Below, piece by piece: positions 1 to 6,972 of a stretch of 28,905 bases of DNA (position 1 is the stretch's first letter; each line of letters begins with the position of its first letter). The notes beneath the pieces are model-generated. The model searched no databases. It worked only from the letters and a program-made list of their open reading frames with translations, and was not told the origin of the DNA. Source of the stretch: Clostridia bacterium (GTDB lineage: Bacteria > UBA6262 > WVXT01 > JAUXBS01); the NCBI GenBank assembly GCA_030618495.1, contig JAUXDE010000006.1, positions 1-28,905 of the forward strand. The letters run 5' to 3'. Position numbers and translations under genes: made by a program.

Positions 1-634
1 TAAAAGTCGCCAGAAGGCGTGCTGTACGTCCATTACCGTCATAATACGGATGTATTGTTACAAACTGGTAATGTACCAGAGAAGCTATTATGGGAATGGG
101 TATATTCTCTTTTTGCGCTTTATGTGCCCATCTGATAATTTCTTTCATTAGTTTTGGTACATCTTTTGCTTCAGGCGGCATATAAACAATACCTCCCGAG
201 CCTGAATCTCTTATTACATTTTGCTCGGTTCGATATGGTGACGGCTTAGCTCTTTTGCCCTTTTCTACGATAGCATGTAATCTTTTTATCAAGTTTTCTG
301 TTAGGTCTGTCTTCTTTGCTGCCCAGTCTTCTACCTTAAGCAGTGCTGCCCAGTAGTTTTGAACTTCGCTCACATCCCTCTGCCTGCCGTGAAAATGCGT
401 TTTTTTCTTTTCTATGACCTGTTCTGCTTCTTTTAGCGTCAACCGGTTACCTTCTATTCGTGTTGAATAATGTGTTGACCTTACCCGGGCTTTGTGAATC
501 ATCTCTGCTTCCACTGCCAGAGACAGTGGTGTGTTTTCAATGATGGTTTTTACTGCTTCTATCTCCATCAGGGCTTTTGCTATTCTGGAGTTTATGCTAT
601 ATTTTGGTTTCCAATATGTTTTTTTCTTTTTCAT
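1..634 (-). CDS. Fic-domain protein, N-terminal part (cut by window edge)
   Basis: This reading frame on the minus strand runs off the left edge, so only about 211 N-terminal residues are visible. It carries the Fic catalytic signature HPYYDGNGR at about residues 195-203; the His is the catalytic base and the DGNGR part forms the anion-binding nest that holds ATP. An inhibitory-helix motif of the (S/T)xxxE(G/N) type is visible at residues 57-62 (STRIEG), as in class II Fic proteins where the Glu blocks ATP from the N-terminal side. Fic enzymes usually AMPylate hydroxyl side chains of target proteins, and many act as toxins or stress regulators; the target here is unknown. The start is the ATG at 634, preceded by a weak AGAAAG ribosome-binding site and a consensus promoter. 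It lies head-to-tail with the toxin-antitoxin pair on the same strand. Any C-terminal winged-helix domain lies outside the window. Confidence 0.9.
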   Translation of the reverse strand, partial: MKKKKTYWKPKYSINSRIAKALMEIEAVKTIIENTPLSLAVEAEMIHKARVRSTHYSTRIEGNRLTLKEAEQVIEKKKTHFHGRQRDVSEVQNYWAALLKVEDWAAKKTDLTENLIKRLHAIVEKGKRAKPSPYRTEQNVIRDSGSGGIVYMPPEAKDVPKLMKEIIRWAHKAQKENIPIPIIASLVHYQFVTIHPYYDGNGRTARLLATF

Positions 635-659
635 ATTTTTCTACTTTCTATTATAGTGA

Positions 660-688
660 AATATAGCATGTTTTTAGACGGAAGTCAA
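660..688 (-). promoter_or_regulatory. Sigma-70-type promoter of the Fic gene
   Basis: On the minus strand a -35 box TTGACT and a -10 box TATATT are separated by exactly 17 bases, about 26 bases upstream of the Fic start codon. A further TATAAT lies just downstream but has no matching -35 box at proper spacing. Confidence 0.6.
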
Positions 689-799
689 GGATTTTGCGCA
701 GAAAGGGAGGAATTTTAAAATGCAATCGAAAAGTACTACAAATTTAACTATAATTGTAACCGAAAACCGGAACATTATGGTGTAATCCTACTGAAATGT

Positions 800-840
800 A
801 TCATAATTCGATGACAATCGTGTGTCAAAATTGGATGACA
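800..840. repeat. Two imperfect 17-bp direct repeats, possible remnant of an IS end
   Basis: Two copies of a 17-base unit (800-816 and 824-840, both ending GATGACA) match at 14 of 17 positions with a period of 24 bases. Tandem subterminal repeats ending in TGACA are typical of insertion-sequence ends such as IS21-family elements, but no transposase is nearby and the second end is not visible. Binding sites of a regulator are an alternative explanation. Confidence 0.35.
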
Positions 841-893
841 TTTTACATACATGAGGCAAAGTCCTTCTGGGACGAAAAGAATGAATATTGAGT

Positions 894-1190
894 TTAAGCA
901 GATTTCTTAAAATTAACCTCGAGTCTGGTTCCTGTTATTAAAGCTACCTTCTCTAAAGTCCTAAGACTATATCCTAAGTAATCGCCTCTTTCAATCCTGG
1001 CAATTGCTGCTTGGCTTGTATGAATCTTTTCTGCCAACTGTTTTTGAGTTAAACCTCTTTTCCTTCTTAAATCTGCTATTTTTAAACCTAATTGAAGCTT
1101 TCTTCCTTCTTCCTCATAGTACTTTCTAAATTCCTTGTCTTTTAATTTCTTTTTTAAAACATCATTTAGGGTTAAAAAGGGTTTGCTCAT
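894..1190 (-). CDS. HigA-like Xre-family antitoxin
   Basis: A 98-residue protein with a helix-turn-helix of the Xre/Cro type at about residues 34-90: the segment LTQKQLAEKIHTSQAAIARIE is the classic recognition region, followed by LRTLEKVALITGTRLEV. The N-terminal 30 residues are charged and resemble the toxin-wrapping arm of reverse-order TA antitoxins. It overlaps the end of the upstream toxin gene by four bases (ATGA), so the two are translationally coupled. The role inferred from the family is to neutralise the toxin and, with it, repress their promoter by binding the dyad at 1568-1587. The HTH assignment is clear; the antitoxin role follows from the operon partner. Confidence 0.9.
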   Translation of the reverse strand: MSKPFLTLNDVLKKKLKDKEFRKYYEEEGRKLQLGLKIADLRRKRGLTQKQLAEKIHTSQAAIARIERGDYLGYSLRTLEKVALITGTRLEVNFKKSA

Positions 1191-1546
1191 TTTAATTTCT
1201 CCTTTTCATATCGTGATATAAAATCAATCATATTTCTTTCCGCTTTTTCTATATCCCGTTTTGGCAATGCTTGGGATTTCTTTTTAAAAGCATGTAGTAA
1301 AACAATATTGTTTTTCAAAAAGAAAAAATAAAAGATTCTGACATTACCTGCTGATACGTTGACTCTAAGCTCTCTAAGTTTGCCTTTTACATGACCGGTA
1401 TAGGGACGCGTTAACGCTATCCCATGTTCTTGTAGTAATACCAAATACCGATAAACCTTTGCTTGGCTTTTTTTATCCAGTTGTTCTATAAAATCCCTTA
1501 CTGGATATTCTCCTCTTTTTGTTTTGTAAAAACTTGTTTTGTACAT
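1187..1546 (-). CDS. HigB/RelE-superfamily toxin (phage Gp49-like)
   Basis: A 119-residue basic protein of the Gp49-like/HigB branch of the RelE superfamily. Recognisable features are the N-terminal YPVRDFIEQL segment, the core strand LRELRV, the RIFYFF strand and the following LLHAFKKKSQALPKRDIEKAE segment, which in this family carries basic residues for ribosome and mRNA contact. The family members characterised are ribosome-dependent mRNA interferases; activity here is inferred. The toxin is the first gene and the antitoxin second, the reverse of most TA operons but normal for HigBA. A GAAAGAT ribosome-binding site lies a few bases upstream of the ATG, and a promoter with a dyad operator lies directly in front. 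Confidence 0.9.
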   Translation of the reverse strand: MYKTSFYKTKRGEYPVRDFIEQLDKKSQAKVYRYLVLLQEHGIALTRPYTGHVKGKLRELRVNVSAGNVRIFYFFFLKNNIVLLHAFKKKSQALPKRDIEKAERNMIDFISRYEKEKLK

Positions 1547-1564
1547 TATTTATCTTTCACTAAT

Positions 1565-1593
1565 AGTATATATCAAATATGATATATTGTCAA
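1565..1593 (-). promoter_or_regulatory. Toxin-antitoxin promoter with a perfect dyad operator
   Basis: On the minus strand TTGACA (1588-1593) and TATACT (1565-1570) are 17 bases apart. The spacer is filled by a perfect 20-bp inverted repeat at 1568-1587 (8-bp arms ATATATCA/TGATATAT, 4-base centre). The position, covering spacer and -10 box, is what is expected of an autoregulatory operator bound by the HTH antitoxin. Confidence 0.75.
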
Positions 1594-1955
1594 GCTATAT
1601 TTATCTTTCTATTTCCCTGTCCCTGCCGGATTCGCGGACTGCTGATTTTATTACTGCGGTTTCTTCCCGGGATAAGCCTTTATTGTATTTAGAAGTTGCG
1701 GTTTGTAAAAGAAGTGCGGGGGAAAGAGAGCGTAGGTCTTTTTAGGACAAAAAAAACAAGAAAAGCTTACTTGCCACTTTTCTTGCTTAATTTATAGTAT
1801 AGCAAATAGACTTTATAATGTCAAGAAAAAAATAGCGTATATCGTCGACAACGAACACATTCCTCTACTGTTAGGAATTACTGTTGTTTTCGAAAACGTT
1901 TATTGCGGATGTTATCTTCGTTATGCTCGGGCTGTTGCGGTTTGAGGCGAGAACT
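1594..1955. other. Gene-poor gap between the TA module and the barrel gene
   Basis: I see no convincing coding sequence here. The open frame on the plus strand at its left side has no family resemblance and low-complexity Ser/Tyr/Leu content from AT-rich promoter DNA. The interval contains one likely terminator (1749-1785, minus strand). The remaining sequence is unremarkable and may be decayed DNA. Confidence 0.4.
1749..1785 (-). terminator. Rho-independent terminator downstream of the barrel gene
   Basis: Read on the minus strand, a perfect 9-bp stem (CAAGAAAAG/CTTTTCTTG, arms at 1777-1785 and 1757-1765) with an 11-base loop is followed directly by eight T residues. It lies about 170 bases after the stop of the minus-strand gene ending at 1956. 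Confidence 0.65.
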
Positions 1956-2915
1956 CTACCTGGGAATTAAACGGATGCCGATATTGATTGATGTGTCCCT
2001 CAGCATGAACAACATGCCTCTTCCGTTGGAAGCTGAAAATATTACATAAGGCTGGATAATCATATATTCTTTTATGAAATTAGTCCCCAATCTTGCTATG
2101 AAGTATGTTACGGGGGTTTTGTTGAAGTCAATTGACAAAAGTGATTTTCCATCGTTTATTGAGGGATCATAATATTCATAAGTTTGTACAATATCGTTTG
2201 AAATGTATTCATAATATATCCCGAAGAAGTATTTCATGTTGTTTTTTGTCGTTGGGAACTCATATATTATCTCTGTGTTGAATCCCGCCCTGTATTCCCT
2301 GATAAAAGGCTCGTAATTAGGGGGGAGTTCTTCGTCGATGAAAAACTTTCCTCCCAGAGAAAACAGGAAATTCGAATTATTCAGGAAAGAATGAGAATAG
2401 CGTGTGCCGATGCTAAAATAATTCATGTTGTTTCTCTCCTCCATTATGGAATCCCCTGCCTCTATTGGATAATACGCAGTGGCCATTGTAGAACCTCTTG
2501 TACCCGAATAATGCTGGCTTTCATGCGATAGCCCTATGTTTGTTACCAGGAGATTCTTATCGTTCCCGGTTAAATTGAATTTACTAAATAATTTAATGCC
2601 AAAGTTTCCCCGCCATAATTCATATATACCCTCCAGTTCAAGGAAACCACTTAAAATCAGAGCATTATCCACATCCTTGATTTTTGCTCCCAATAAATTG
2701 ATAGTATTACCACATTTTAAACGGTTATAACGATCAAAAAAATAATCCGGATGAAAGTTGTAGATTTCATAACCCGGATAATCCGGGTCACTTGACGTAT
2801 CTCCGCCGGTATAATTGGGAAGAGGCGGGAACAACTCAATTTCATAATCCCCGGCCCCGTGTCCGGGGTGCGTTATCAGGATTAACATTGAGATAATCAA
2901 TATTTTCTCAGTCAT
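1956..2915 (-). CDS. Secreted protein, predicted outer-membrane beta-barrel, unknown function
   Basis: A 319-residue protein with an N-terminal hydrophobic signal segment (about residues 3-20) and no other long hydrophobic stretch. The mature part alternates polar and aromatic residues in many short strands (for example KYFFGIYYEYIS, YFIARLGTNFI, INIGIRLIPR at the C-terminus), which is typical of small outer-membrane barrels. A segment IGLSHESQHYSGTRG recalls the His-containing loop of DUF1207-like proteins, but I am not sure of that relation. The start at 2915 has a strong GGAGG ribosome-binding site, and a TTAACA/TATAAT promoter lies about 120 bases upstream. It is divergent from the secreted protein at 3183. 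Function unknown. Confidence 0.75.
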   Translation of the reverse strand: MTEKILIISMLILITHPGHGAGDYEIELFPPLPNYTGGDTSSDPDYPGYEIYNFHPDYFFDRYNRLKCGNTINLLGAKIKDVDNALILSGFLELEGIYELWRGNFGIKLFSKFNLTGNDKNLLVTNIGLSHESQHYSGTRGSTMATAYYPIEAGDSIMEERNNMNYFSIGTRYSHSFLNNSNFLFSLGGKFFIDEELPPNYEPFIREYRAGFNTEIIYEFPTTKNNMKYFFGIYYEYISNDIVQTYEYYDPSINDGKSLLSIDFNKTPVTYFIARLGTNFIKEYMIIQPYVIFSASNGRGMLFMLRDTSINIGIRLIPR

Positions 2916-3033
2916 TTTTTAACCTCCGGCAAAGAATTAAGTCATCTGTATATTACGTAATGTGCAATGAATATAAGGCTATTTGTTAACATTGTCATCC
3001 CTGTGGCTTAGTTTTCTGCTATCAACTTCCATT

Positions 3034-3062
3034 ATTATAACATAAGTATTCCTGTTTGTTAA
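3034..3062 (-). promoter_or_regulatory. Promoter of the barrel gene
   Basis: On the minus strand TTAACA (3057-3062) and a perfect TATAAT (3034-3039) are separated by 17 bases. This gives a leader of roughly 110 bases before the ATG at 2915. Confidence 0.6.
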
Positions 3063-3147
3063 GCATATTCTTTAAAATAATTACTGCTGAAAAGAATACC
3101 TCCGGTAAACCAAACAACTGTCCTGATAATATTTTATAAAATATTGC

Positions 3148-3176
3148 TTGCAAAAAGATAGGTTTTATGGTATTTT
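3148..3176 (+). promoter_or_regulatory. Promoter positioned for a leaderless transcript
   Basis: TTGCAA and TATTTT are 17 bases apart and the -10 box ends six bases before the ATG at 3183, so the expected transcription start falls on or next to the A of the start codon. There is no ribosome-binding site between them. Confidence 0.5.
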
Positions 3177-3182
3177 GTTCTT

Positions 3183-4049
3183 ATGAAAAAACTTATAGTA
3201 ATAATGTTAGTACTGTTAACCTCAGTATCGGCAAAGTTCCCGTCGAAGATTAAGTTAACTTACGCTCCACAGCAGGGCAGTACTTCCACTTATGAGTTGA
3301 AGGTAAAATCAGTTTTAGTCCTCAAAAATATTAATCTGAAATTATTGAACCTTCATACGCCCAACTACACGAACTACCTGAACTTCGTGTTCACGAACGT
3401 AGTTGATGCAGTCAATAAGAACGGTTCTATCACCGAGACGGTAACTTATAATGATTTTACCCTCGAGCAGGAATTAATGGGTATAAGGACGCCCATTGAC
3501 ATGGATTTAGAATTAAAGGGTAAAAGTTTCACCACAACGGTATCAAAGGACGGCACGGTTATCGATACGAAGGGACTTGATATTCTTGCGCCTACCCTGA
3601 GGAACCTTAAACTCGATAATCTGTTTCTGCAGACAAGGCCTGTCTTCCCGGAAAAGAAAATAAAAGTCGGGGACTCCTGGGATAATGAAATAATTTCAAA
3701 ACTCCCGATAAAAAACAGCATAGTCAAGACCAGCATGAAAATGAAGTACTCGCTTGACGGATTTGAAAGAATTGATAAATGCAACTGCGCCGTCGTCGGA
3801 ATGAAGTTCGAAACGCAGACGGAAACAATACCCGTCCGAAAGGAAAAGGAAGATTTTGTGATTGAGGTGAATCTCACCGGCTCGGGAAGCGGAAAAATCT
3901 ATTATGATTACGCGAAAAGCAGGGTAACGTTATCAATAATAACCATGGACCTTTCAAGCAAAATAAACACAACGGCTCAAACGGGAACGAGCAGCCTTGA
4001 TACAGACCAGAAGGTTGAGATGGAATTGAAATTACTGAAGAAAAATTGA
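3183..4049 (+). CDS. Secreted protein of unknown function
   Basis: A 288-residue protein with a clear signal peptide (MKKLIVIMLVLLTSVSA, cleavage expected after SA) and a soluble, beta-rich mature part. The segment FPEKKIKVGDSWDNEI in the middle matches a pattern shared by DUF6263-like secreted proteins (a 'P...KVGDSW' strand); this is only a similarity of motif. One CNC motif lies at about residue 200. There is no lipobox, so it is probably periplasmic or exported. The ATG has no ribosome-binding site; see the leaderless promoter entry. A terminator follows 70 bases after the stop, so it appears to be a single-gene unit. Function unknown. Confidence 0.75.
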   Translation: MKKLIVIMLVLLTSVSAKFPSKIKLTYAPQQGSTSTYELKVKSVLVLKNINLKLLNLHTPNYTNYLNFVFTNVVDAVNKNGSITETVTYNDFTLEQELMGIRTPIDMDLELKGKSFTTTVSKDGTVIDTKGLDILAPTLRNLKLDNLFLQTRPVFPEKKIKVGDSWDNEIISKLPIKNSIVKTSMKMKYSLDGFERIDKCNCAVVGMKFETQTETIPVRKEKEDFVIEVNLTGSGSGKIYYDYAKSRVTLSIITMDLSSKINTTAQTGTSSLDTDQKVEMELKLLKKN

Positions 4050-4117
4050 GCAATATTCATTTTAGTTTACAACATAATAATAATAACAAGGACAAAAAAA
4101 CATTGTAACCGATGATG

Positions 4118-4140
4118 CCCGGCTAACGCCGGGTATTTTT
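4118..4140 (+). terminator. Rho-independent terminator after the 3183 gene
   Basis: A GC-rich 6-bp stem CCCGGC/GCCGGG with a TAAC loop is followed by TATTTTT. It separates the preceding gene from mnmG. Confidence 0.85.
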
Positions 4141-4187
4141 GACGACAAAATGATTAAAGAATGAGCGTATGATTAAGCGGTGATAAC

Positions 4188-6071
4188 TTGAAGAATACCT
4201 ATACTTATCCAAAAAAATATGATGTTATCGTGATTGGCGCTGGCCATGCCGGCTGCGAAGCGGCGCTTGCGGCTGCAAGAATGGGCTCTTCCGTACTGCT
4301 TCTCTCAATTAATCTCGATACCGTTGCGCAGTTGTCCTGTAACACCTGTATCGGCGGCGTCGCCAAGGGGCAGATCGTCCGGGAAATCGACGCCCTGGGC
4401 GGCGAAATGGCAAGAAATACCGACGATACGGGTATTCAGTTCAGAATGCTCAATATGAGTAAAGGGCCCGCAGTCAGGTCCCCAAGGGCGCAGTGCGATA
4501 AGAAGCTGTATCAATTTACGATGAAGCATACCCTGGAGGCGCAGAAAAACCTTGACCTTAAGCAGGGTGAAGCAGTCGAAATCGTCGTGAAGAATGGTAA
4601 TGCATGCGGAATTATCACCAACCCCGGCATGAAGTACTCCGCAAAAACCGTTATCGTCACTACCGGAACTTTTCTGAAGGGTGTTATTCATATAGGAGAG
4701 AGCATCTTCAAGGCGGGAAGGGGCGGTGAATTCCCGGCAAATCATCTGTCGGATTCACTTTTAAAACTTGGTTTCGAGATAAAAAGGCTTAAAACCGGGA
4801 CTCCGCCGAGGGTTAATGCAAGAAGCCTTGATTACTCAAAACTGACCGAACAGCCGCCGGACAGTAACCCGTCGCCTTTTTCCCATTTTACCCGCCAAAT
4901 AAAGCAGAAACAGCTTTCCTGCTGGTTAGCTTACACTAACATTAAAACACATAAAATCATTGCATCAAATTTCCACAGGGCGCCGCTTTTCTCGGGACAG
5001 ATTTCCGGAATAGGGCCGCGCTACTGCCCCTCTATCGAAGATAAAATCAAGAAATTCCCCGATAAGCTCCGTCACCAGATTTTCCTGGAACCGGAGGGGC
5101 ACACTACCGAAGAAATATACTGTAACGGGCTGGCAACGAGCCTTCCCGTTGACGTACAGATAAAAATACTCCACAGTATCAGGGGAATGGAAAAAGCCGA
5201 GCTAATGCGCCCTGGTTACGCCATAGAGTACGATTACTGCCCCCCGACACAGCTAAAACCAACCCTGGAAACAAAACTGATAGGGAACCTGTGGTTTGCG
5301 GGGCAGATAAACGGCACCTCAGGATACGAAGAGGCGGGAGGACAGGGTATTATGGCCGGAATAAACGCCTGCCTGAAACTGGAAAGCAGGGAACCCTTTA
5401 TTCTTGACCGCTCTGAAGCATATATAGGCGTCCTGATTGACGACCTCGTAACAAAGGGCGTTCTTGACCCCTACCGGATGTTCACCTCGCGGGCCGAATA
5501 CCGTCTTATTCTGAGAACCGATAACGCCGATATGCGCCTTATGAAGTACGGCCGTAAGTACGGGTTGATTTCAAGTAAGAACTACAAACTTTTTCTTGCT
5601 TACAGGGATAAAGTCGCCAAAGAAATAACACGGCTTGAAAAAGAAATTGACTTGAAGGAAAAAATCCCGTTTGCCACTTTAATAAGGCAGGGGAAACTTT
5701 CCGCGGGAAGAACGGGCGCAGGTAAAACCGGGAAGAAAAGGACAGGTGTAAGACCAAAAAGAAAGATAGCTGAAAACACTTACATAGTAAGCCCGGAGAG
5801 AATAAGCCATGAAGCTTTTATAGAAATCAAGTATGCCGGTTATATAAAACGTCAGAATTCAGACATATCCAGGTTCAGGAATATGGAAAGGAAAAGAATC
5901 CCGGATAATATGGATTATACAAGGCTAAAGGGACTATTAACGGAATCAAGGCAAAAACTCATTCTGATAAAACCCGTATCAATAGGGCAGGCTTCCAGGA
6001 TATCGGGGGTTACACCCGCTGATATAGGAATTCTTCTGATATATCTCGAAAAACTGAGTAACAGGGGCTAG
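4188..6071 (+). CDS. mnmG: MnmG (GidA), tRNA wobble-uridine carboxymethylaminomethyl enzyme
   Basis: A 627-residue FAD protein which, with MnmE, modifies U34 of certain tRNAs to (carboxymethyl)aminomethyl-uridine. The N-terminal dinucleotide-binding motif VIGAGHAGCEAA lies at about residues 16-27. The family block SCNTCIGGVAKG is at about 50-61, and further conserved blocks follow: MARNTDDTGIQFRMLN, AGQINGTSGYEEAGGQG, FTSRAEYRLILRTDNAD and, near the end, LGQASRISGVTPADI-like GQASRISGVTPADIGIL. Length matches the family. The start is TTG at 4188, as no ATG/GTG in frame precedes it and the FAD motif begins soon after; a GCGGTGAT sequence upstream may serve as ribosome-binding site. A Gly/Lys/Arg/Thr-rich stretch near residues 502-525 replaces the usual acidic segment before the C-terminal helical domain (see findings). 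A parS site follows immediately; rsmG, the usual neighbour, is absent. Confidence 0.97.
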   Translation: MKNTYTYPKKYDVIVIGAGHAGCEAALAAARMGSSVLLLSINLDTVAQLSCNTCIGGVAKGQIVREIDALGGEMARNTDDTGIQFRMLNMSKGPAVRSPRAQCDKKLYQFTMKHTLEAQKNLDLKQGEAVEIVVKNGNACGIITNPGMKYSAKTVIVTTGTFLKGVIHIGESIFKAGRGGEFPANHLSDSLLKLGFEIKRLKTGTPPRVNARSLDYSKLTEQPPDSNPSPFSHFTRQIKQKQLSCWLAYTNIKTHKIIASNFHRAPLFSGQISGIGPRYCPSIEDKIKKFPDKLRHQIFLEPEGHTTEEIYCNGLATSLPVDVQIKILHSIRGMEKAELMRPGYAIEYDYCPPTQLKPTLETKLIGNLWFAGQINGTSGYEEAGGQGIMAGINACLKLESREPFILDRSEAYIGVLIDDLVTKGVLDPYRMFTSRAEYRLILRTDNADMRLMKYGRKYGLISSKNYKLFLAYRDKVAKEITRLEKEIDLKEKIPFATLIRQGKLSAGRTGAGKTGKKRTGVRPKRKIAENTYIVSPERISHEAFIEIKYAGYIKRQNSDISRFRNMERKRIPDNMDYTRLKGLLTESRQKLILIKPVSIGQASRISGVTPADIGILLIYLEKLSNRG

Positions 6072-6089
6072 CGCAGGCGGAGATACAAT

Positions 6090-6105
6090 TGTTTCACGTG
6101 AAACA
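6090..6105. promoter_or_regulatory. parS: parS centromere site 1
   Basis: The 16-bp palindrome TGTTTCACGTGAAACA is the canonical chromosomal parS sequence, recognised by the ParB helix-turn-helix. It lies 18 bases after the mnmG stop. ParB encoded at 12544 in the same window is the expected ligand. The palindrome is followed by a run of T, so it could form a weak hairpin after mnmG. Confidence 0.95.
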
Positions 6106-6112
6106 TTTTTAA

Positions 6113-6358
6113 ATGAATAGAACACACTTCAAATGGTATGCTTTTTCTCTTATTTCACTGCTTGTTTTCATCAGCGCGGCATATTTCTTATTAAAATCAA
6201 ATAAAATCGCTTCTTGCGACACAAAATCACTTCATGAAGCAAGTTATTATAAAACGCTTCCCGCCAATACGCTAACCTGCGGTCTTTGCTTCAGGAATTG
6301 CAGGATTCCCGAAGGGAAAACCGGGTTCTGCAATAAAAAAATACCGGGGATCTGGTAG
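6113..6358 (+). pseudogene. Truncated AmrS-like radical-SAM protein, N-terminal fragment
   Basis: An 81-residue frame with an N-terminal transmembrane segment (about residues 9-28) followed by HEASYYKTLPANTLTCGLC and CRIPEGKTGFC. This Cys-rich stretch matches the N-terminus of AmmeMemoRadiSam-system radical SAM enzymes (AmrS), where it precedes the core barrel. The homology stops at FCNKK; the next few residues and the stop codon lie at the edge of an inverted-repeat element beginning at 6358. The radical-SAM CxxxCxxC motif and the barrel are gone, and no continuation is seen on the other side of the element, so it is a broken gene with its 3' part deleted. parS site 1 sits just ahead of the ATG and there is no ribosome-binding site. 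Confidence 0.65.
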
Positions 6359-6478
6359 TGTTCTGTAACATAAATTCCCGTTATTTTTGAGGCTATAGTC
6401 TACGGCAAATTCAAGGCGTGAGAAGGGCGCAATGCGTTGGCATTGTAACCGACGAAACAACGAATAAGTTGCCCATAA

Positions 6479-6511
6479 GTGCCTTGTTAAACAACTTATG
6501 TAACCAGGCAC
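6479..6511. repeat. 33-bp palindromic insert in copy A
   Basis: Arms GTGCCTTGTTA and TAACCAGGCAC match at 10 of 11 positions, and the outer bases GTGCC resemble the GTGYT start of the larger element's ends. Copy B lacks this segment at the corresponding place. It may be a collapsed element consisting only of two ends. Confidence 0.5.
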
Positions 6512-6585
6512 TAAGCCTCCCAAAGGGCTTCGGGCTTTTGGCCTATGCCTTTGCAACGCTCGGCTTACATACTCCCGGTATGTAA

Positions 6586-6853
6586 GTGTTGGGTAACATA
6601 AATATCTTGACAATGGAATGTCTAAATTTGAGGCCAGTACAAGGAGCGGCGATCGAACAATGTTGAATACATGTAAACGAAGAGCGGCGCAGGAATGGCC
6701 CAAAGATGGATGTTCCCTTTGGACTGAGTCCTTTTGCCTTAATTCTGCGTTGTTCATCGCTAACAGACCGCAACGAGTATGCAGCGCTCTTCACTCCTTG
6801 AATTCAGGCAAAATAACCTCAGTCATTGTTAAGCTATTTATGTTACCCAACAC
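6586..6853. mobile_element. Nested miniature inverted-repeat element
   Basis: Ends are 30-base inverted repeats matching at 28 of 30 positions, beginning GTGTTGGGTAACATAAATA. It is flanked by AA on both sides (6584-6585, 6854-6855); removing the element and one AA restores an alignment without gaps to copy B. Thus it inserted into copy A, with a 2-bp target duplication. Its ends share GTAACATAAAT with the host element, so the two belong to one superfamily. Subterminal sequence on the right (rc) shares the ATTCAAGG...GAGCGC block with copies A and B. Confidence 0.75.
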
Positions 6854-6937
6854 AAGCCTCTCGTTACTTCGGTGCTGCTCAAAATCCCATAGCAAAAATA
6901 TCGGGAATTTATGTTACAAAGCACAAAAACCAGCGAT

Positions 6938-6953
6938 TGTTTCACGTGAAACA
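6938..6953. promoter_or_regulatory. parS: parS centromere site 2
   Basis: A second perfect TGTTTCACGTGAAACA. The surrounding bases are also shared with site 1 (both read ATTGTTTCACG...CATTTT). Together the two sites bracket the truncated AmrS-like gene and the MITE nest, and the second lies just upstream of the promoter of the par operon. Confidence 0.95.
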
Positions 6954-6972
6954 TTTTAATATTATAAAAGTA

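Larger units (their letters stand above)
6358..6924. mobile_element. Miniature inverted-repeat element (copy A), carrying a nested element
   Basis: The ends form 32-base inverted repeats (6358-6389 and 6893-6924) that match at 29 of 32 positions; both contain GTAACATAAATTCCCG. The interior carries no credible gene; the open frames across it are antisense or composite artefacts. The left 110 bases and the right end closely match copy B at 25881-26145, with about a dozen differences in the left block. Copy A differs by a nested 268-bp element and a short palindromic insert. A non-autonomous MITE-like element mobilised in trans is the best description; no matching transposase is in the window. 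Confidence 0.8.

Noticed and set aside
494-718. Plus-strand frame over the Fic gene start
   Set aside because: It is antisense to a clearly conserved coding region and is Phe/Cys-rich without family resemblance.
1539-1745. Plus-strand frame after the TA promoter
   Set aside because: It begins in AT-rich promoter DNA and has low-complexity content.
4188-6110. Chromosomal origin (oriC) next to mnmG
   Set aside because: Only isolated near-matches to a DnaA box are visible (for example TTATCCAAA near 4207), with no cluster and no dnaA gene.
6272-6959. Open frames on both strands across the MITE nest
   Set aside because: They follow element sequence, span insertion boundaries and show no protein family pattern.
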